From Pseudomonas sp. B20(2017) (GTDB lineage Bacteria; Pseudomonadota; Gammaproteobacteria; Pseudomonadales; Pseudomonadaceae): a stretch of 64,000 bases of DNA. Below the pieces are notes generated by a model that saw only the letters and a program-made list of their open reading frames with translations, was not told the DNA's origin and did not search any database. How positions within the stretch are numbered: position 1 is the first letter of the stretch; every line of letters starts with the position of its first letter. The translations under genes and the position numbers were made by a program. Below, in pieces: positions 17,425-26,478 of this stretch. The DNA is taken from NCBI RefSeq assembly GCF_002113125.1, contig NZ_NEJP01000006.1, forward strand, positions 124,001 to 188,000, given 5' to 3'.

Positions 17425-19100
17425 CGGCGATGACCCACCTGATCGCCGCACCGATCCTGCTGCCGCTGCTGACCGCCGCCATCATGCTGATGCTCGGCGA
17501 AAAGCACCGTCCGCTGAAGGCGAAAATCAACCTGTTGTCCAGTCTCCTTGGCCTGGGCATTTCGGTGATGCTGCTGCAATGGACACAGTCCACCGGCGTG
17601 CCCGGCTCGATCGGCGTGTATCTGCCGGGTAACTGGCAGGTACCGTTCGGCATCGTGCTGGTGGTTGATCGCCTGTCGGCGCTGATGCTGGTGCTGACCG
17701 GGATCATCGGCGTCAGCGCCCTGCTGTTCGCCATGGCCCGCTGGGACGGCGCCGGGTCGAGCTTCCACGCCTTGTTCCAGATTCAGTTAATGGGCCTTTA
17801 CGGCGCGTTCCTGACAGCGGATCTGTTCAACCTGTTCGTGTTCTTCGAGGTATTGCTGGCCGCCTCCTACGGCCTGCTGCTTCACGGCTCGGGCCGGGCG
17901 CGGGTGTCATCGGGGTTGCATTACATCTCGATCAATCTGCTGGCCTCGTCGCTGTTCCTGATTGGCGCGGCGTTGATCTACGGCGTGACCGGCACGCTGA
18001 ACATGGCGGATCTGGCGTTGAAGATCCCTCTGGTGCCTGAGGCCGACCGCGGCCTGCTGCACGCCGGCGCGGGGATTCTTGCCGTGGCGTTCCTGGCCAA
18101 GGCCGGTATGTGGCCGCTGAACTTCTGGCTGGTGCCGGCCTATTCCTCGGCCAGCGCGCCGGTGGCGGCGATGTTCGCGATCATGACCAAGGTCGGCGTC
18201 TACACCTTGCTGCGCCTGTGGACACTGCTGTTCTCGGGACAGGCCGGCGCTTCGGCGTATTTTGGCGGTGACTGGCTGATCTACGGCGGCATGGCCACCA
18301 TGGCCGGCGCGGGTGTGGCGATCATCGCCGCGCAACGCCTGGAACGCATGGCCAGCCTGAGCATTCTGGTGTCGGCGGGGATCCTGCTGTCAGCCGTGGG
18401 ATTCGCCCAGCCAAACCTGATCGGCGCAGCGCTGTTCTACTTGGTCAGCTCGACCCTGGCGTTGAGCGCGCTGTTCCTGCTGGCCGAATTGATCGAACGC
18501 TCGCGCACCGCCATCGAAGTACCGCTGGAAGACGAAAACGAACTGCTGCCGCGTCCGCAGGAATGGCAGCGACCGGTCAAAGGCATCAACCTCGACGACG
18601 ATCAGAAAGCGGTGGTCGGTCAGGTGATCCCGTGGACCATGGCCTTCCTCGGTCTGAGCTTCATTGCCTGCGCGCTGCTGATCATTGGCATGCCTCCGTT
18701 GTCCGGATTTATCGGCAAGCTGAGCCTGATCGGTGCCCTGCTCAATCCACTTGGCCTCGGCGCCGGCGAACCGATTTCGAGTGCCGCCTGGGCGTTGCTG
18801 GCCCTGCTGATTCTTACCGGACTCGGCTCGCTGATGGCGTTCTCGCGCCTGGGGATCCAGCGCTTCTGGTCACCTGAAGAACGACCATCGCCGCTGCTGC
18901 GCAAACTGGAATGCACGCCGATTTTCCTGCTGTTGGGTTTGAGCATTGCGCTGACCTTCAAGGCTGAACCGCTCATGCGCTATACCCAGGCAGCGGCCGA
19001 CGCCCTGAACAATCCGCAACAATACGTGATGGCGGTACTCGGCACCCGAGCCGTGCCGAGCCCGGAAGCCAAGGCCGCGCTGCTGGAGGTGCAACCATGA
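17421..19100 (+). CDS. Mrp-type antiporter subunit D (NuoM/N-like)
   Basis: 559 residues, about 14 membrane helices, with proton-channel features shared with complex I antiporter-like subunits: FFEVLLAASYGLLLHG (Glu in helix 5) and FLAKAGMWPLNFWLVPAYSSASAPVAA (key Lys in helix 7). A loop near residues 360-395 is hydrophilic. It is one of the two large ion-translocating subunits of the complex. It overlaps mrpC and mrpE by 4 nt each. Confidence 0.95.
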   Translation: MTAMTHLIAAPILLPLLTAAIMLMLGEKHRPLKAKINLLSSLLGLGISVMLLQWTQSTGVPGSIGVYLPGNWQVPFGIVLVVDRLSALMLVLTGIIGVSALLFAMARWDGAGSSFHALFQIQLMGLYGAFLTADLFNLFVFFEVLLAASYGLLLHGSGRARVSSGLHYISINLLASSLFLIGAALIYGVTGTLNMADLALKIPLVPEADRGLLHAGAGILAVAFLAKAGMWPLNFWLVPAYSSASAPVAAMFAIMTKVGVYTLLRLWTLLFSGQAGASAYFGGDWLIYGGMATMAGAGVAIIAAQRLERMASLSILVSAGILLSAVGFAQPNLIGAALFYLVSSTLALSALFLLAELIERSRTAIEVPLEDENELLPRPQEWQRPVKGINLDDDQKAVVGQVIPWTMAFLGLSFIACALLIIGMPPLSGFIGKLSLIGALLNPLGLGAGEPISSAAWALLALLILTGLGSLMAFSRLGIQRFWSPEERPSPLLRKLECTPIFLLLGLSIALTFKAEPLMRYTQAAADALNNPQQYVMAVLGTRAVPSPEAKAALLEVQP

Positions 19101-19585
19101 AGCGTCTGTTTCCTGCTCCGTGGTTGTCGCTCGCGCTGTGGTTGCTATGGCTGGTGCTGAACCTGTCGGTCAGCCCGGGCAATCTGCTGCTGGGTGCCGT
19201 ACTCGGTTTCTGCGCCCCGCTGATGATGCGCAAACTGCGCCCGCAACGGATTCACATCCGCCGCCCGGGCACGATCCTGCGACTGTTTCTGCTGGTAGGG
19301 CGCGACGTGATCGTCTCGAACCTCCAGGTGGCCTGGGGCGTACTCAACGCCGGTCGTCGGCCGCTTCGTTCACGTTTCATCAAGGTGCCGCTAGACCTGC
19401 GCGATGCCAACGGTCTGGCGGCGCTGTCGATGATCTGTACGGTCGTGCCCGGCACAGTGTGGTCGGAACTGGCGCTGGATCGCAGCATTCTGTTGCTGCA
19501 CGTCTGGGATCTGGATGACGAGGCGCAGTTCATCCAGCACTTCAAGGTCACTTACGAGCGACCGTTGATGGAGATTTTCGAATGA
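19097..19585 (+). CDS. Mrp-type antiporter subunit E
   Basis: 162 residues: two or three N-terminal membrane helices (LALWLLWLVLNLSVSPGNLLLGAVLGF) and a cytoplasmic domain with the family motif GLAALSMICTVVPGTVWSEL and LLLHVWDLDDEA. MrpE is needed for assembly of the antiporter. ATGA overlap with subunit D; the stop overlaps subunit F. Confidence 0.94.
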   Translation: MKRLFPAPWLSLALWLLWLVLNLSVSPGNLLLGAVLGFCAPLMMRKLRPQRIHIRRPGTILRLFLLVGRDVIVSNLQVAWGVLNAGRRPLRSRFIKVPLDLRDANGLAALSMICTVVPGTVWSELALDRSILLLHVWDLDDEAQFIQHFKVTYERPLMEIFE

Positions 19586-19860
19586 GCCCACTGCTGTCGA
19601 ACGCGATTCTGTTGACGCTGTTCCTGTTCTCGCTGGCGATGGTGCTGACGCTGATTCGCCTGTTCAAAGGCCCGTCGGCACAGGACCGGGTACTGGCGCT
19701 GGACTACCTGTACATCGTCGCCATGCTGATGATGCTGACCCTGGGCATTCGCTACTCCAGTGACACCTACTTCGAAGCGGCGCTGTTGATCGCGCTGTTC
19801 GGCTTCGTCGGCTCGTTTGCCCTGGCGAAATTCCTCCTGCGTGGCGAGGTGATCGAATGA
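19582..19860 (+). CDS. Mrp-type antiporter subunit F
   Basis: 92 residues with three membrane helices and the characteristic RLFKGPSAQDRVLALDYLY segment after helix 1. Overlaps its two neighbours by 4 nt. Small structural subunit of the Mrp/Pha complex. Confidence 0.95.
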   Translation: MSPLLSNAILLTLFLFSLAMVLTLIRLFKGPSAQDRVLALDYLYIVAMLMMLTLGIRYSSDTYFEAALLIALFGFVGSFALAKFLLRGEVIE

Positions 19861-20219
19861 ATGCTGAACTGTCTCTGTGGGTGGAAATCCCGGTGGCGAT
19901 CCTGTTGGTGCTCAGCGGCGTATTCGCCCTGATCGGTGCTGCCGGGTTGCTGCGAATGAAGGATTACTTTCAACGCATGCACCCTCCGGCGCTGGCCTCC
20001 ACGATTGGCGCCTGGTGCGTGGCGCTGGCGTCGATCATCTGTTTTTCCGCGCTCAAGTCCGGGCCGGTATTGCATGCGTGGCTGATACCGATCCTGCTGT
20101 CGATCACAGTGCCGGTCACCACCCTGCTACTGGCGCGGGCGGCGCTGTTCCGCAAGCGCATGGCCGGGGACGATGTGCCGGCCGAGGTCAGCAGCCGGCG
20201 CACTGAAACCGGCAGCTAG
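19857..20219 (+). CDS. Mrp-type antiporter subunit G
   Basis: 120 residues with three membrane helices and the family motifs VFALIGAAGLLRMKDYFQRMHPPA and PVTTLLLARAAL. Last gene of the antiporter operon. Its stop overlaps by 4 nt the stop of the convergent DUF3995 gene, so transcription from both sides meets without an obvious terminator. Confidence 0.95.
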   Translation: MNAELSLWVEIPVAILLVLSGVFALIGAAGLLRMKDYFQRMHPPALASTIGAWCVALASIICFSALKSGPVLHAWLIPILLSITVPVTTLLLARAALFRKRMAGDDVPAEVSSRRTETGS

Positions 20220-20656
20220 ATCCAGGCGACAGCCAACAGCCCGGCTCCCAATATCAGACACAGCGGCGAGTAAACCCAAGTGTCGAGCCGAGCAAACCGC
20301 GACCCCTTCACTTCCTTGAAGAAACCCACCAGCTCCGAATCGCCGATCGCCCGCGCAAACATCAGCAGCGCAATCGCGCTGATCACCCATTGCAGCGCCC
20401 AGTGATGCACGGCGGGCAGCCACCACCCCACTCGCATGCACACCAGAGCGGCAATCAGTAGCAGGGCTGCTGCCACCACCAGCGTGATCCAGCCTGACGG
20501 CTTGAATGCCGGCTTGAGCGTCAGCCCGCCGCTATCTACCGGAACCTGCGGCACCACCGCCACGGCCGCCCACTGCCCACCCATCGCCCAATACACATGC
20601 ATCAGGCTGATCACCGCAAATATCGTCACCAGCCATTGAGCCAACACAAAGGTCAT
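20216..20656 (-). CDS. DUF3995 membrane protein
   Basis: 146 residues, about four membrane helices. It has the DUF3995 features AVISLMHVYWAMGGQWA near the N-terminus and GDSELVGFFKEVKGSRFARLD-type segment before the last helix. Function unknown. ATG 20656 (AAGGATTCTCGACC ATG) is supported; the longer frame upstream is not. Overlapping stops with mrpG. Confidence 0.85.
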   Translation of the reverse strand: MTFVLAQWLVTIFAVISLMHVYWAMGGQWAAVAVVPQVPVDSGGLTLKPAFKPSGWITLVVAAALLLIAALVCMRVGWWLPAVHHWALQWVISAIALLMFARAIGDSELVGFFKEVKGSRFARLDTWVYSPLCLILGAGLLAVAWI

Positions 20657-20750
20657 GGTCGAGAATCCTTGAAAGGGATTTGAACAAAACATCCTAGTCG
20701 GCATTTTTCCATGTGCACGACCGATCGGCGGTGCGGTAAAGTGCCGCCCC

Positions 20751-21137
20751 ATGAAATTCACCCGTACCGATCGCTCACTGCTGGCCTGGATGCTCTATTG
20801 CTGCGTCCTGTTCAACGTGTTCGCCTGCAGCATCGGTCACGGACAAATGGTCGGCATGCAGCTCAACGGTATCGGCGGCCAGTTCTGTGCCGTCGACCCG
20901 AGCACCCAGGCGCCGCTCGCCTCAAATCCCGCCGAAGAAAAACTGCCGACCCTGGCCAAAGCCTTCGGCTGTCCGCTGTGCTCCACCGGCGGCATGGGCC
21001 CGGCGTTCAACTCCAGCCTGACTCTCGCGATCCTGCCGGAACAACACAGCCCGCCGCTGCCGTTTATTGTCAGCGCCGACCTCCCTGCCCGCTTCATCTG
21101 GCCTTCAGCCAACCCTCGCGCCCCGCCGCTCGCCTGA
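20751..21137 (+). CDS. DUF2946 family protein
   Basis: 128 residues with an N-terminal hydrophobic anchor or signal (LLAWMLYCCVLFNVFACSIGHGQM) and a conserved CPLC motif (FGCPLCSTGG) near residue 82. DUF2946 proteins are often found beside TonB-dependent copper or metallophore receptors, as here: the receptor starts 93 bp downstream on the same strand. The Cys, His and Met residues suggest metal handling in the periplasm; that is inference from composition and context. Confidence 0.83.
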   Translation: MKFTRTDRSLLAWMLYCCVLFNVFACSIGHGQMVGMQLNGIGGQFCAVDPSTQAPLASNPAEEKLPTLAKAFGCPLCSTGGMGPAFNSSLTLAILPEQHSPPLPFIVSADLPARFIWPSANPRAPPLA

Positions 21138-21230
21138 GTGTCCTTGCCTTTTTGATTTGTCAGCCCACTGCGCCAACGCGCGGCGTTCGCCTGTGCGCTG
21201 ACTCCTAGACAAGCCTTCAGGATTCAATCG

Positions 21231-23363
21231 ATGAAACAACTTACCTTGCTGGCGAGCCTGTGCGGCTGCCTGTCCGTCAACGTCTGGGCGCAATCCACCG
21301 TGGATCTTGCGCCGATCACCATTGATGGCGAGTCCGGTGCCGAACCGGGCCTGAGCCTCGACCAGTCCAGCGGCATGGCCTCGCGCCTTGGTCTCAGCGT
21401 GCGCGACACCCCGGCCTCGGTGGCCATTGCCAACCGCAATGACATCGAACGTCACGGTTCGCAAAACTTTCAGGACGCAGCCAACACCTTGCCGGGTGTG
21501 AACGCCAGTGCGCCGCCAGGCTTTGGCGGGTTTGTCTCCTATCGCGGCTTTACCAGCAGCCAGATCACCCAGATGTTCAACGGGGTCAACGTTTCCGGCG
21601 GACTGGCGCGCCCCGTGGATTCGTGGATATATGACCGGGTGGAACTGGTCGGCGGCCCGTCGTCGCTGATCAACGGTGCCGGCTCGGTCGGTGGCTCGCT
21701 GAACTACGTGACCAAACTGGCCACCCGAGACGAGCAAGCCATCGAAGGCCGAGTCAGTTATGGCACCTACGACACCACCGAAACCGCATTCGGCCTCAAC
21801 CATGCGCTGACCGAACCCGGCGCGGATGTGCAGCATTACGCGCGTCTCGACGTCAGCCACAACACCAGCAACGGCTACATCGACCGCCAGGAACGCGATG
21901 CCTGGAGCGTGGCGTTCTCGTTGCTCAGCGACCTGACGCCTAACCTGTCACACACCCTGGCTCTGGAATATCAGGACGAACACGAGGACAGCCCGTACTG
22001 GGGCACGCCGGTGCTCAACCCCAAGGCCGGCGAGTTGAAGATCGACAAGCACAACCGCTTCAACAACTACAACGTCGAGGACGGCCGCTACGAGCAGCGG
22101 ACCATCTGGGTGCGCTCGATCATCGATTACCGGATCAACGACAGCACCACCCTGCGCAATACCCTCTATCACCTCGACAGCCAGCGCGATTACCGCAACC
22201 TGGAAACCTATCAATACAACGCCGACAACAGCGCCGTGAACCGATCCACTGCGTACCAGGTACGACACCAGGGCGAGCAGAACGGCAACCAGTTCGAATT
22301 GCGCCACGACAACACCCTGTTCGGCCTCGACACCACCTGGTCCGGCGGATTCGAGTACAAGGTCAACCAGACCACCAACTCGCCGCTGAACGTCAAAGGC
22401 GCCAGCACGGTGAACCCGAACAACTACCGACCGGGGCACTTTTATGACATTCCCGGAACGATGCCGGGTTTTGTCAGCGACAAGACCAATGAGGTGACGA
22501 CCAAAGCGCTGTTTGCCGAAAATCGCCTGGCGCTGACCGACAAGCTCTCGTTGCTCACAGGCCTGCGCTACGACGACATCGACCTCGACGTAACCAACCA
22601 TCGCACGGTGACAGCGAGCAACCCGCGTCATCTGAAGCGCAGCTGGGAGCCAGTCACCGGACGCGTCGGCCTGACGTATCAGTTCATTCCGTCCGCCAAT
22701 GTCTACGTGCAATACAGCACCGCCGCCGAGCAACCCAATGGCACTCAGGACTTTGATGTCTCGACCGGCAAACAATGGGAAATCGGCAGCAAGTTCGACT
22801 ACCTGAACGGTCGCGGTTCGGCGACGGTGGCCGCCTACACCATCGAGCGAAAAGATTTCGCGGTGACGGATCCACTGGACCCGACCAGCAGCATTCCGGT
22901 CGGCCAGCAGACTTCGAAGGGCATCGAGATTGCCAGCTCGCTGCGGATCAGCGACAAGTTGCTGGCCGAAGGCAACTTCGCCTGGGTCGATGCGCAATAC
23001 GATGAGTTCAACGAGAAGAACGCCGCCGGTGTGGTGGTTTCCCGCAAGGGCAACACACCGACCAACGTGCCGGACCGGGTCGGCAATCTGTGGCTGACCT
23101 ATGATTTCTCGCCACAATGGCAAGGTGGGGTCGATGCGCGGTACGTGGCGTCGGTGTTCGCCGACACGGCCAACACCATGACCGTGCCGTCGTACACGCT
23201 GTTTGGCAGCTTCCTCAGCTACAAGGTGGATACGCACACCTCCGTGACCGGGCGGGTGCGCAACCTGACAAATGAGGTGTATGCCGAGTTCGCCCATGTG
23301 TCGCCGGCGTATTACCTCGGCACACCGCGTACATTCGAGCTGGCAGTGCAGACACAGTTCTGA
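21231..23363 (+). CDS. TonB-dependent siderophore-type receptor
   Basis: 710 residues: signal peptide (MKQLTLLASLCGCLSVNVWA), plug domain (residues about 50-165; DTPASVAIANRNDIE, GFVSYRGFTSSQ, YDRVELVGGPSSLINGAGSVGGSLNYVTK) and a 22-strand beta-barrel ending in a C-terminal Phe (FELAVQTQF). No N-terminal signalling domain is present, so it is not a sigma/anti-sigma type transducer. It imports a metal chelate across the outer membrane using TonB energy. The DUF2946 gene upstream points to copper or another metal; I see no Fur box (GATAATGATTATC-like) before either gene. Confidence 0.92.
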   Translation: MKQLTLLASLCGCLSVNVWAQSTVDLAPITIDGESGAEPGLSLDQSSGMASRLGLSVRDTPASVAIANRNDIERHGSQNFQDAANTLPGVNASAPPGFGGFVSYRGFTSSQITQMFNGVNVSGGLARPVDSWIYDRVELVGGPSSLINGAGSVGGSLNYVTKLATRDEQAIEGRVSYGTYDTTETAFGLNHALTEPGADVQHYARLDVSHNTSNGYIDRQERDAWSVAFSLLSDLTPNLSHTLALEYQDEHEDSPYWGTPVLNPKAGELKIDKHNRFNNYNVEDGRYEQRTIWVRSIIDYRINDSTTLRNTLYHLDSQRDYRNLETYQYNADNSAVNRSTAYQVRHQGEQNGNQFELRHDNTLFGLDTTWSGGFEYKVNQTTNSPLNVKGASTVNPNNYRPGHFYDIPGTMPGFVSDKTNEVTTKALFAENRLALTDKLSLLTGLRYDDIDLDVTNHRTVTASNPRHLKRSWEPVTGRVGLTYQFIPSANVYVQYSTAAEQPNGTQDFDVSTGKQWEIGSKFDYLNGRGSATVAAYTIERKDFAVTDPLDPTSSIPVGQQTSKGIEIASSLRISDKLLAEGNFAWVDAQYDEFNEKNAAGVVVSRKGNTPTNVPDRVGNLWLTYDFSPQWQGGVDARYVASVFADTANTMTVPSYTLFGSFLSYKVDTHTSVTGRVRNLTNEVYAEFAHVSPAYYLGTPRTFELAVQTQF

Positions 23364-23371
23364 CTTAACCT

Positions 23372-23394
23372 GGCGAGGGCCTCGTGCCCTCGCC
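23372..23394. terminator. Bidirectional hairpin between convergent genes
   Basis: Perfect 9-bp stem GGCGAGGGC / GCCCTCGCC with loop CTCGT, between the TonB receptor (end 23363) and the ProX-like gene (end 23401). No long T-run, so strength is uncertain. Confidence 0.6.
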
Positions 23395-23400
23395 ACATCG

Positions 23401-24414
23401 CTACAAACCTGCCTGAACCTTCTGCGCCACATCATTCGGCAGCCACGCCTGCCACACATCCGGGTGCGCCTTCATGAACGCTACCGCCGCATCACGAGGC
23501 GGGGTGTGTTTCTCGCTCATCTCGGCCAGCGCCTTGTTCAGGTCATCAATCGGAAAATCGACCTTGCTGAAGAACTCGGCAATCTGCGGGTACTGCTTCT
23601 GGAACGGCGTGGATACCCCGATCGACAGCTTCGAGGCCAGAGAACGAGTCGGTTTCGGATTGGGGTTGTCGGCGTCGGTCAGGGTCTTCCAGGCCTCGGC
23701 ATCAAACGGCGGCTCTTCCAGTTGAATCAGCTTGAACTTGCCGAGCAACGGCGTCGGCGACCAATAATAGAACAGCACCGGCCTACCCCGGCGGATCGAT
23801 GAACTGATCTCGGCATCAAGCGCCGCGCCCGACCCGCTACGGAAATTGGTGAAATCATTCTGCAAGCCGTAAGCCGTGAGTTTCTGCTTGTTCACGACCT
23901 CCGACGTCCAGCCGATCGGGCTGTTGAGGAATCGTCCCTTGCTCGGGGTTTCCGGGTCCTTGAACACGTCCTTGTACTTCTTCAGATCGCTGACGCTACG
24001 CAAGTCCGGTGCCAGTGGCTTGATGCCTTTGGCCGGGTCGCCCTTGATCACGTACTCCGGCACCCACCAGCCTTCGGTGGCGCCTTTGACCGTGTCGCCC
24101 AGACTGACGACCTTGCCTTCAGCCTCGGCCTTGACCCACACAGGACTGCGCCCGGCCCACTCTTCGCCGATGACCTGGATGTCATTATTGGCCAGTGCGG
24201 TCTCAAGGGTGATGGTGGTGCCCGGCAGAGTATCGGTCGGCAGGCCGTAGCCCTTCTCGACGATGACGCGCAGGACGTCGGTGATCAGGCTGCCGCTTTC
24301 CCAGTTCAGGTCGGCAAAGTGGATCGGCGCCTGCGCCGCGCTCACCGCAGGCACCGCCGTCATCAAGCCGAAGGTGGTCAGGCCAGCGGCCAGCAACCGT
24401 CGAAATCCGTTCAT
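23401..24414 (-). CDS. Glycine-betaine/quaternary-amine ABC substrate-binding protein (OpuAC/ProX family)
   Basis: 337 residues with a signal peptide (MNGFRRLLAAGLTTFGLMTAVPAVSA). The mature protein has the OpuAC layout: FADLNWESGSLITDVLRVIVEKGYG, EEWAGRSPVW, GWWVPEYVI and a Trp/Tyr-rich pocket (VLFYYWSPTPLL) expected to bind a quaternary ammonium by cation-pi contacts. ATG 24414 follows GAGGTGC. No permease or ATPase is linked, so it must work with a transporter elsewhere. Convergent with the TonB receptor. Confidence 0.88.
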   Translation of the reverse strand: MNGFRRLLAAGLTTFGLMTAVPAVSAAQAPIHFADLNWESGSLITDVLRVIVEKGYGLPTDTLPGTTITLETALANNDIQVIGEEWAGRSPVWVKAEAEGKVVSLGDTVKGATEGWWVPEYVIKGDPAKGIKPLAPDLRSVSDLKKYKDVFKDPETPSKGRFLNSPIGWTSEVVNKQKLTAYGLQNDFTNFRSGSGAALDAEISSSIRRGRPVLFYYWSPTPLLGKFKLIQLEEPPFDAEAWKTLTDADNPNPKPTRSLASKLSIGVSTPFQKQYPQIAEFFSKVDFPIDDLNKALAEMSEKHTPPRDAAVAFMKAHPDVWQAWLPNDVAQKVQAGL

Positions 24415-24542
24415 GCTTTTGCACCTCGTGCTGTTCACAGCAATAGCAGGATGGCCTGACAGAAGACCGCAAGCCTCTGAATACTCAGTCAACTGACTGT
24501 AGACGAGGTTCCTGCTTTTTCAGGGGCATGACACGCACGAGG

Positions 24543-24740
24543 CTACTTTTCAGAAATTTCCTGCAGGCTCTTCAGCTCGCGTCTGACCATGCTGGCGTAT
24601 TCCGCAGGCTGCAAGGCATAGATCTGCGAGGCGACCCAACCCAGCCAGGCGCCCTTCAATTCGGCCTTCGCAGTGAACAACCGACGTGCTTCTTCGCGGG
24701 CGCTGTCGAGGTTCTGCAAATGGAAATCGGCGCGGCTCAC
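24543..24740 (-). CDS. Small hypothetical protein coupled to the upstream gene
   Basis: 65 residues. GTG 24740 overlaps the stop of the upstream gene (GTGA), which argues for translational coupling; the longer frame from 24779 lies within that gene. The sequence (DSAREEARRLFTAKAELKGAWLGWVASQIYAL) is helical and amphipathic. No family recognised. Confidence 0.7.
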   Translation of the reverse strand: MSRADFHLQNLDSAREEARRLFTAKAELKGAWLGWVASQIYALQPAEYASMVRRELKSLQEISEK

Positions 24741-25207
24741 TCGCTGGCCTTGAACGTCACCAGTTCGCCTTTGCGCCACTTGGCGGCTTTGGCGGTGACG
24801 GCTTTCAGGGTTTTGGTCAGGCCTTCCTGTAACTGTTCGTTGGCAGCGAACACGGTGACCGCGCTGTGGCCTTCCTTGAACACGATGGCATGGCCGTCGG
24901 CCGTGGTGACAAACGCGTAGTCGCCCAGACCGTACACGGTCATTTTGATTTCGCGAAAGCGGATATCCATCTTGCCGCCCTCTCGGCTCGGCAGCACCGA
25001 CGCGCTGAAATGATCGCCGACCTTGAGCTTGAGGCCAGGTTTGTCATCGACCACCAATGCGCTTTCGGTGTCGATCTCGGCAACGTAAATGCCTTCGGCG
25101 TTCTGCTCGGTGATATAAACAAAACGCGATTGAAACTGCTTGACCAGCTTTGCCCGCAAATCACCCAGCACGAACAAAGCATGCATATCGAGGTTACTGA
25201 CTGCCAA
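24737..25207 (-). CDS. Hypothetical protein of about 150 residues
   Basis: 156 residues if TTG 25207 is the start (GGGGATG lies 7 nt before it); ATG 25186 is the alternative without a clear ribosome site. The body is beta-rich and hydrophilic (ESALVVDDKPGLKLKVGDHFSASVLP, GGKMDIRFREIKMTVYGLGDYAFVTT), with a basic C-terminal helix. No signal peptide or membrane helix. It is translated with the 65-residue protein downstream through a 4-nt overlap. I do not recognise it. Confidence 0.72.
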   Translation of the reverse strand: MAVSNLDMHALFVLGDLRAKLVKQFQSRFVYITEQNAEGIYVAEIDTESALVVDDKPGLKLKVGDHFSASVLPSREGGKMDIRFREIKMTVYGLGDYAFVTTADGHAIVFKEGHSAVTVFAANEQLQEGLTKTLKAVTAKAAKWRKGELVTFKASE

Positions 25208-25615
25208 AGAAACATCCCCACACTTGAAAAGAGTGCCGTACACGAAAAGCGCGCACGGCAGAAAAAGTCGGCCCGGCCGAAGGTGTTGCGCGATGACTCG
25301 AATATACGCCTGAGCGAGCGAAGTGCTCATTCAACGCGAGTTGCACAAGACTACTGGAATGCCACTCACGAAACCTGCAAAGACGTTCTCCAAATGTTGA
25401 AGGAAAACGCGTCACGGCCGGCCAGAGAAAACTGACTACGAACTTTAGGGAAAAAACTCACCAAAAAAAGCACTTTTCCGACATATCGCACGCAAAAAAT
25501 TGCTTTAGATAGCGCCATACCGTCAACAGGTGTTGGCGATTCTAGAGCAGCGATGCTGTTCGCGACTACCCGCAACACCCTGTAAATGCGGGTCAATCCA
25601 TGAAAAGGACTTCAT

Positions 25616-25879
25616 ATGTGCACTATGACGCATTTTGCCGTGACTCACGAACCTGCCTTTGCCTTGAACACTTCAGTCTTCGAGACTGTTCCTACAAAGG
25701 AACCTTGCGGACGGGAACCATTGTTTCAGGTGATCCCGGCGGGCAACGCCTTTTTCCATATCAGGGAAAAGTCGACGGGGCTTGTCAGAGGTTTCCGCGA
25801 GAATCACAACGCCGCCTGCGCCCTCGCCCGGTCACTGGAATCGCGAATCGAACTCCTGGCCAGCGAGCACCTCAGATAA
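25616..25879 (+). CDS. Small hypothetical protein
   Basis: 87 residues, ATG 25616 after AAAAGGACTTCAT. The core LFQVIPAGNAFFHIREKSTG and ACALARSLESRIELLASEHL looks folded. It weakly recalls the small DUF3077-type proteins of pseudomonads, but I cannot confirm this. It is followed 39 bp later by the DUF2789 gene on the same strand. Confidence 0.65.
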   Translation: MCTMTHFAVTHEPAFALNTSVFETVPTKEPCGREPLFQVIPAGNAFFHIREKSTGLVRGFRENHNAACALARSLESRIELLASEHLR

Positions 25880-25918
25880 AGAGAGTGACCGACCCCGCCA
25901 TCCTTCAAGGAGCACACC

Positions 25919-26155
25919 ATGGAACTGCCTGCGTACAATCTGACAACCCTGTTCGATCAATTAGGGCTGCCTTCGGAGGAAGCGGCGATTGACGACTTCA
26001 TCGAAGCCCATCCGCTGGAGGCCGATACCAAACTGATCGACGCCGACTTCTGGAGCCCGCAACAGGCGCAGCTGCTCAAGGAATGGCTGCGTGCCGATGG
26101 CGAAGAGGCGGTGATGGTCGATGAGCTGAACGTGCGCCTGCACCGGGGCAAGTGA
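25919..26155 (+). CDS. DUF2789 family small acidic protein
   Basis: 78 residues, matching DUF2789: LTTLFDQLGLPSEEAAIDDFI, then FWSPQQAQLLKEWLRAD and VDELNVRLH. Strongly acidic, soluble, function unknown. AAGGAGCACACC ATG is a very good ribosome site. Its end lies 6 bp from the stop of the convergent small gene at 26162. Confidence 0.88.
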   Translation: MELPAYNLTTLFDQLGLPSEEAAIDDFIEAHPLEADTKLIDADFWSPQQAQLLKEWLRADGEEAVMVDELNVRLHRGK

Positions 26156-26161
26156 TTTCAA

Positions 26162-26365
26162 TCAGTGCAGGCAGTCACCGGTTTCAGCGCTCAACTGCTC
26201 AAGCCAAGCGGCCCTGCACTCTTCCGCTTCATTACGACTCGCGAAAGCGGTGCCGCGGCGTTCGCCATTGAGCAGCACCACCCAGCAGACACTCTGCCCC
26301 ATCGCGCGCAGTCCGGCGGGTACACCGCTGCCGATCATCACCGCGACATCGACTCTGCATTGCAT
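26162..26365 (-). CDS. Small hypothetical protein
   Basis: 67 residues. ATG 26365 is preceded by GGGAGGTCAGC, a strong ribosome site. The sequence (SVCWVVLLNGERRGTAFASRNEAEECRAAWLEQL) has one beta-hairpin-like hydrophobic stretch and a helix; it resembles short pseudomonad proteins that modify or bind a partner, but no family is recognised. Confidence 0.7.
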   Translation of the reverse strand: MQCRVDVAVMIGSGVPAGLRAMGQSVCWVVLLNGERRGTAFASRNEAEECRAAWLEQLSAETGDCLH

Positions 26366-26478
26366 GCTGACCTCCCAACTTCATTAGCAACCTAACTATG
26401 CGGGCATGTTAATGAAGTGGATCAAGAGGAAACAGCAACGCCGCTGCACAGCATAATTGCAGTTCCGGCAACAATGCC

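Noticed and set aside
21948..23459. 503-codon minus-strand frame over the TonB receptor
   Set aside because: Shadow of the receptor; no known domain, no start site signal.
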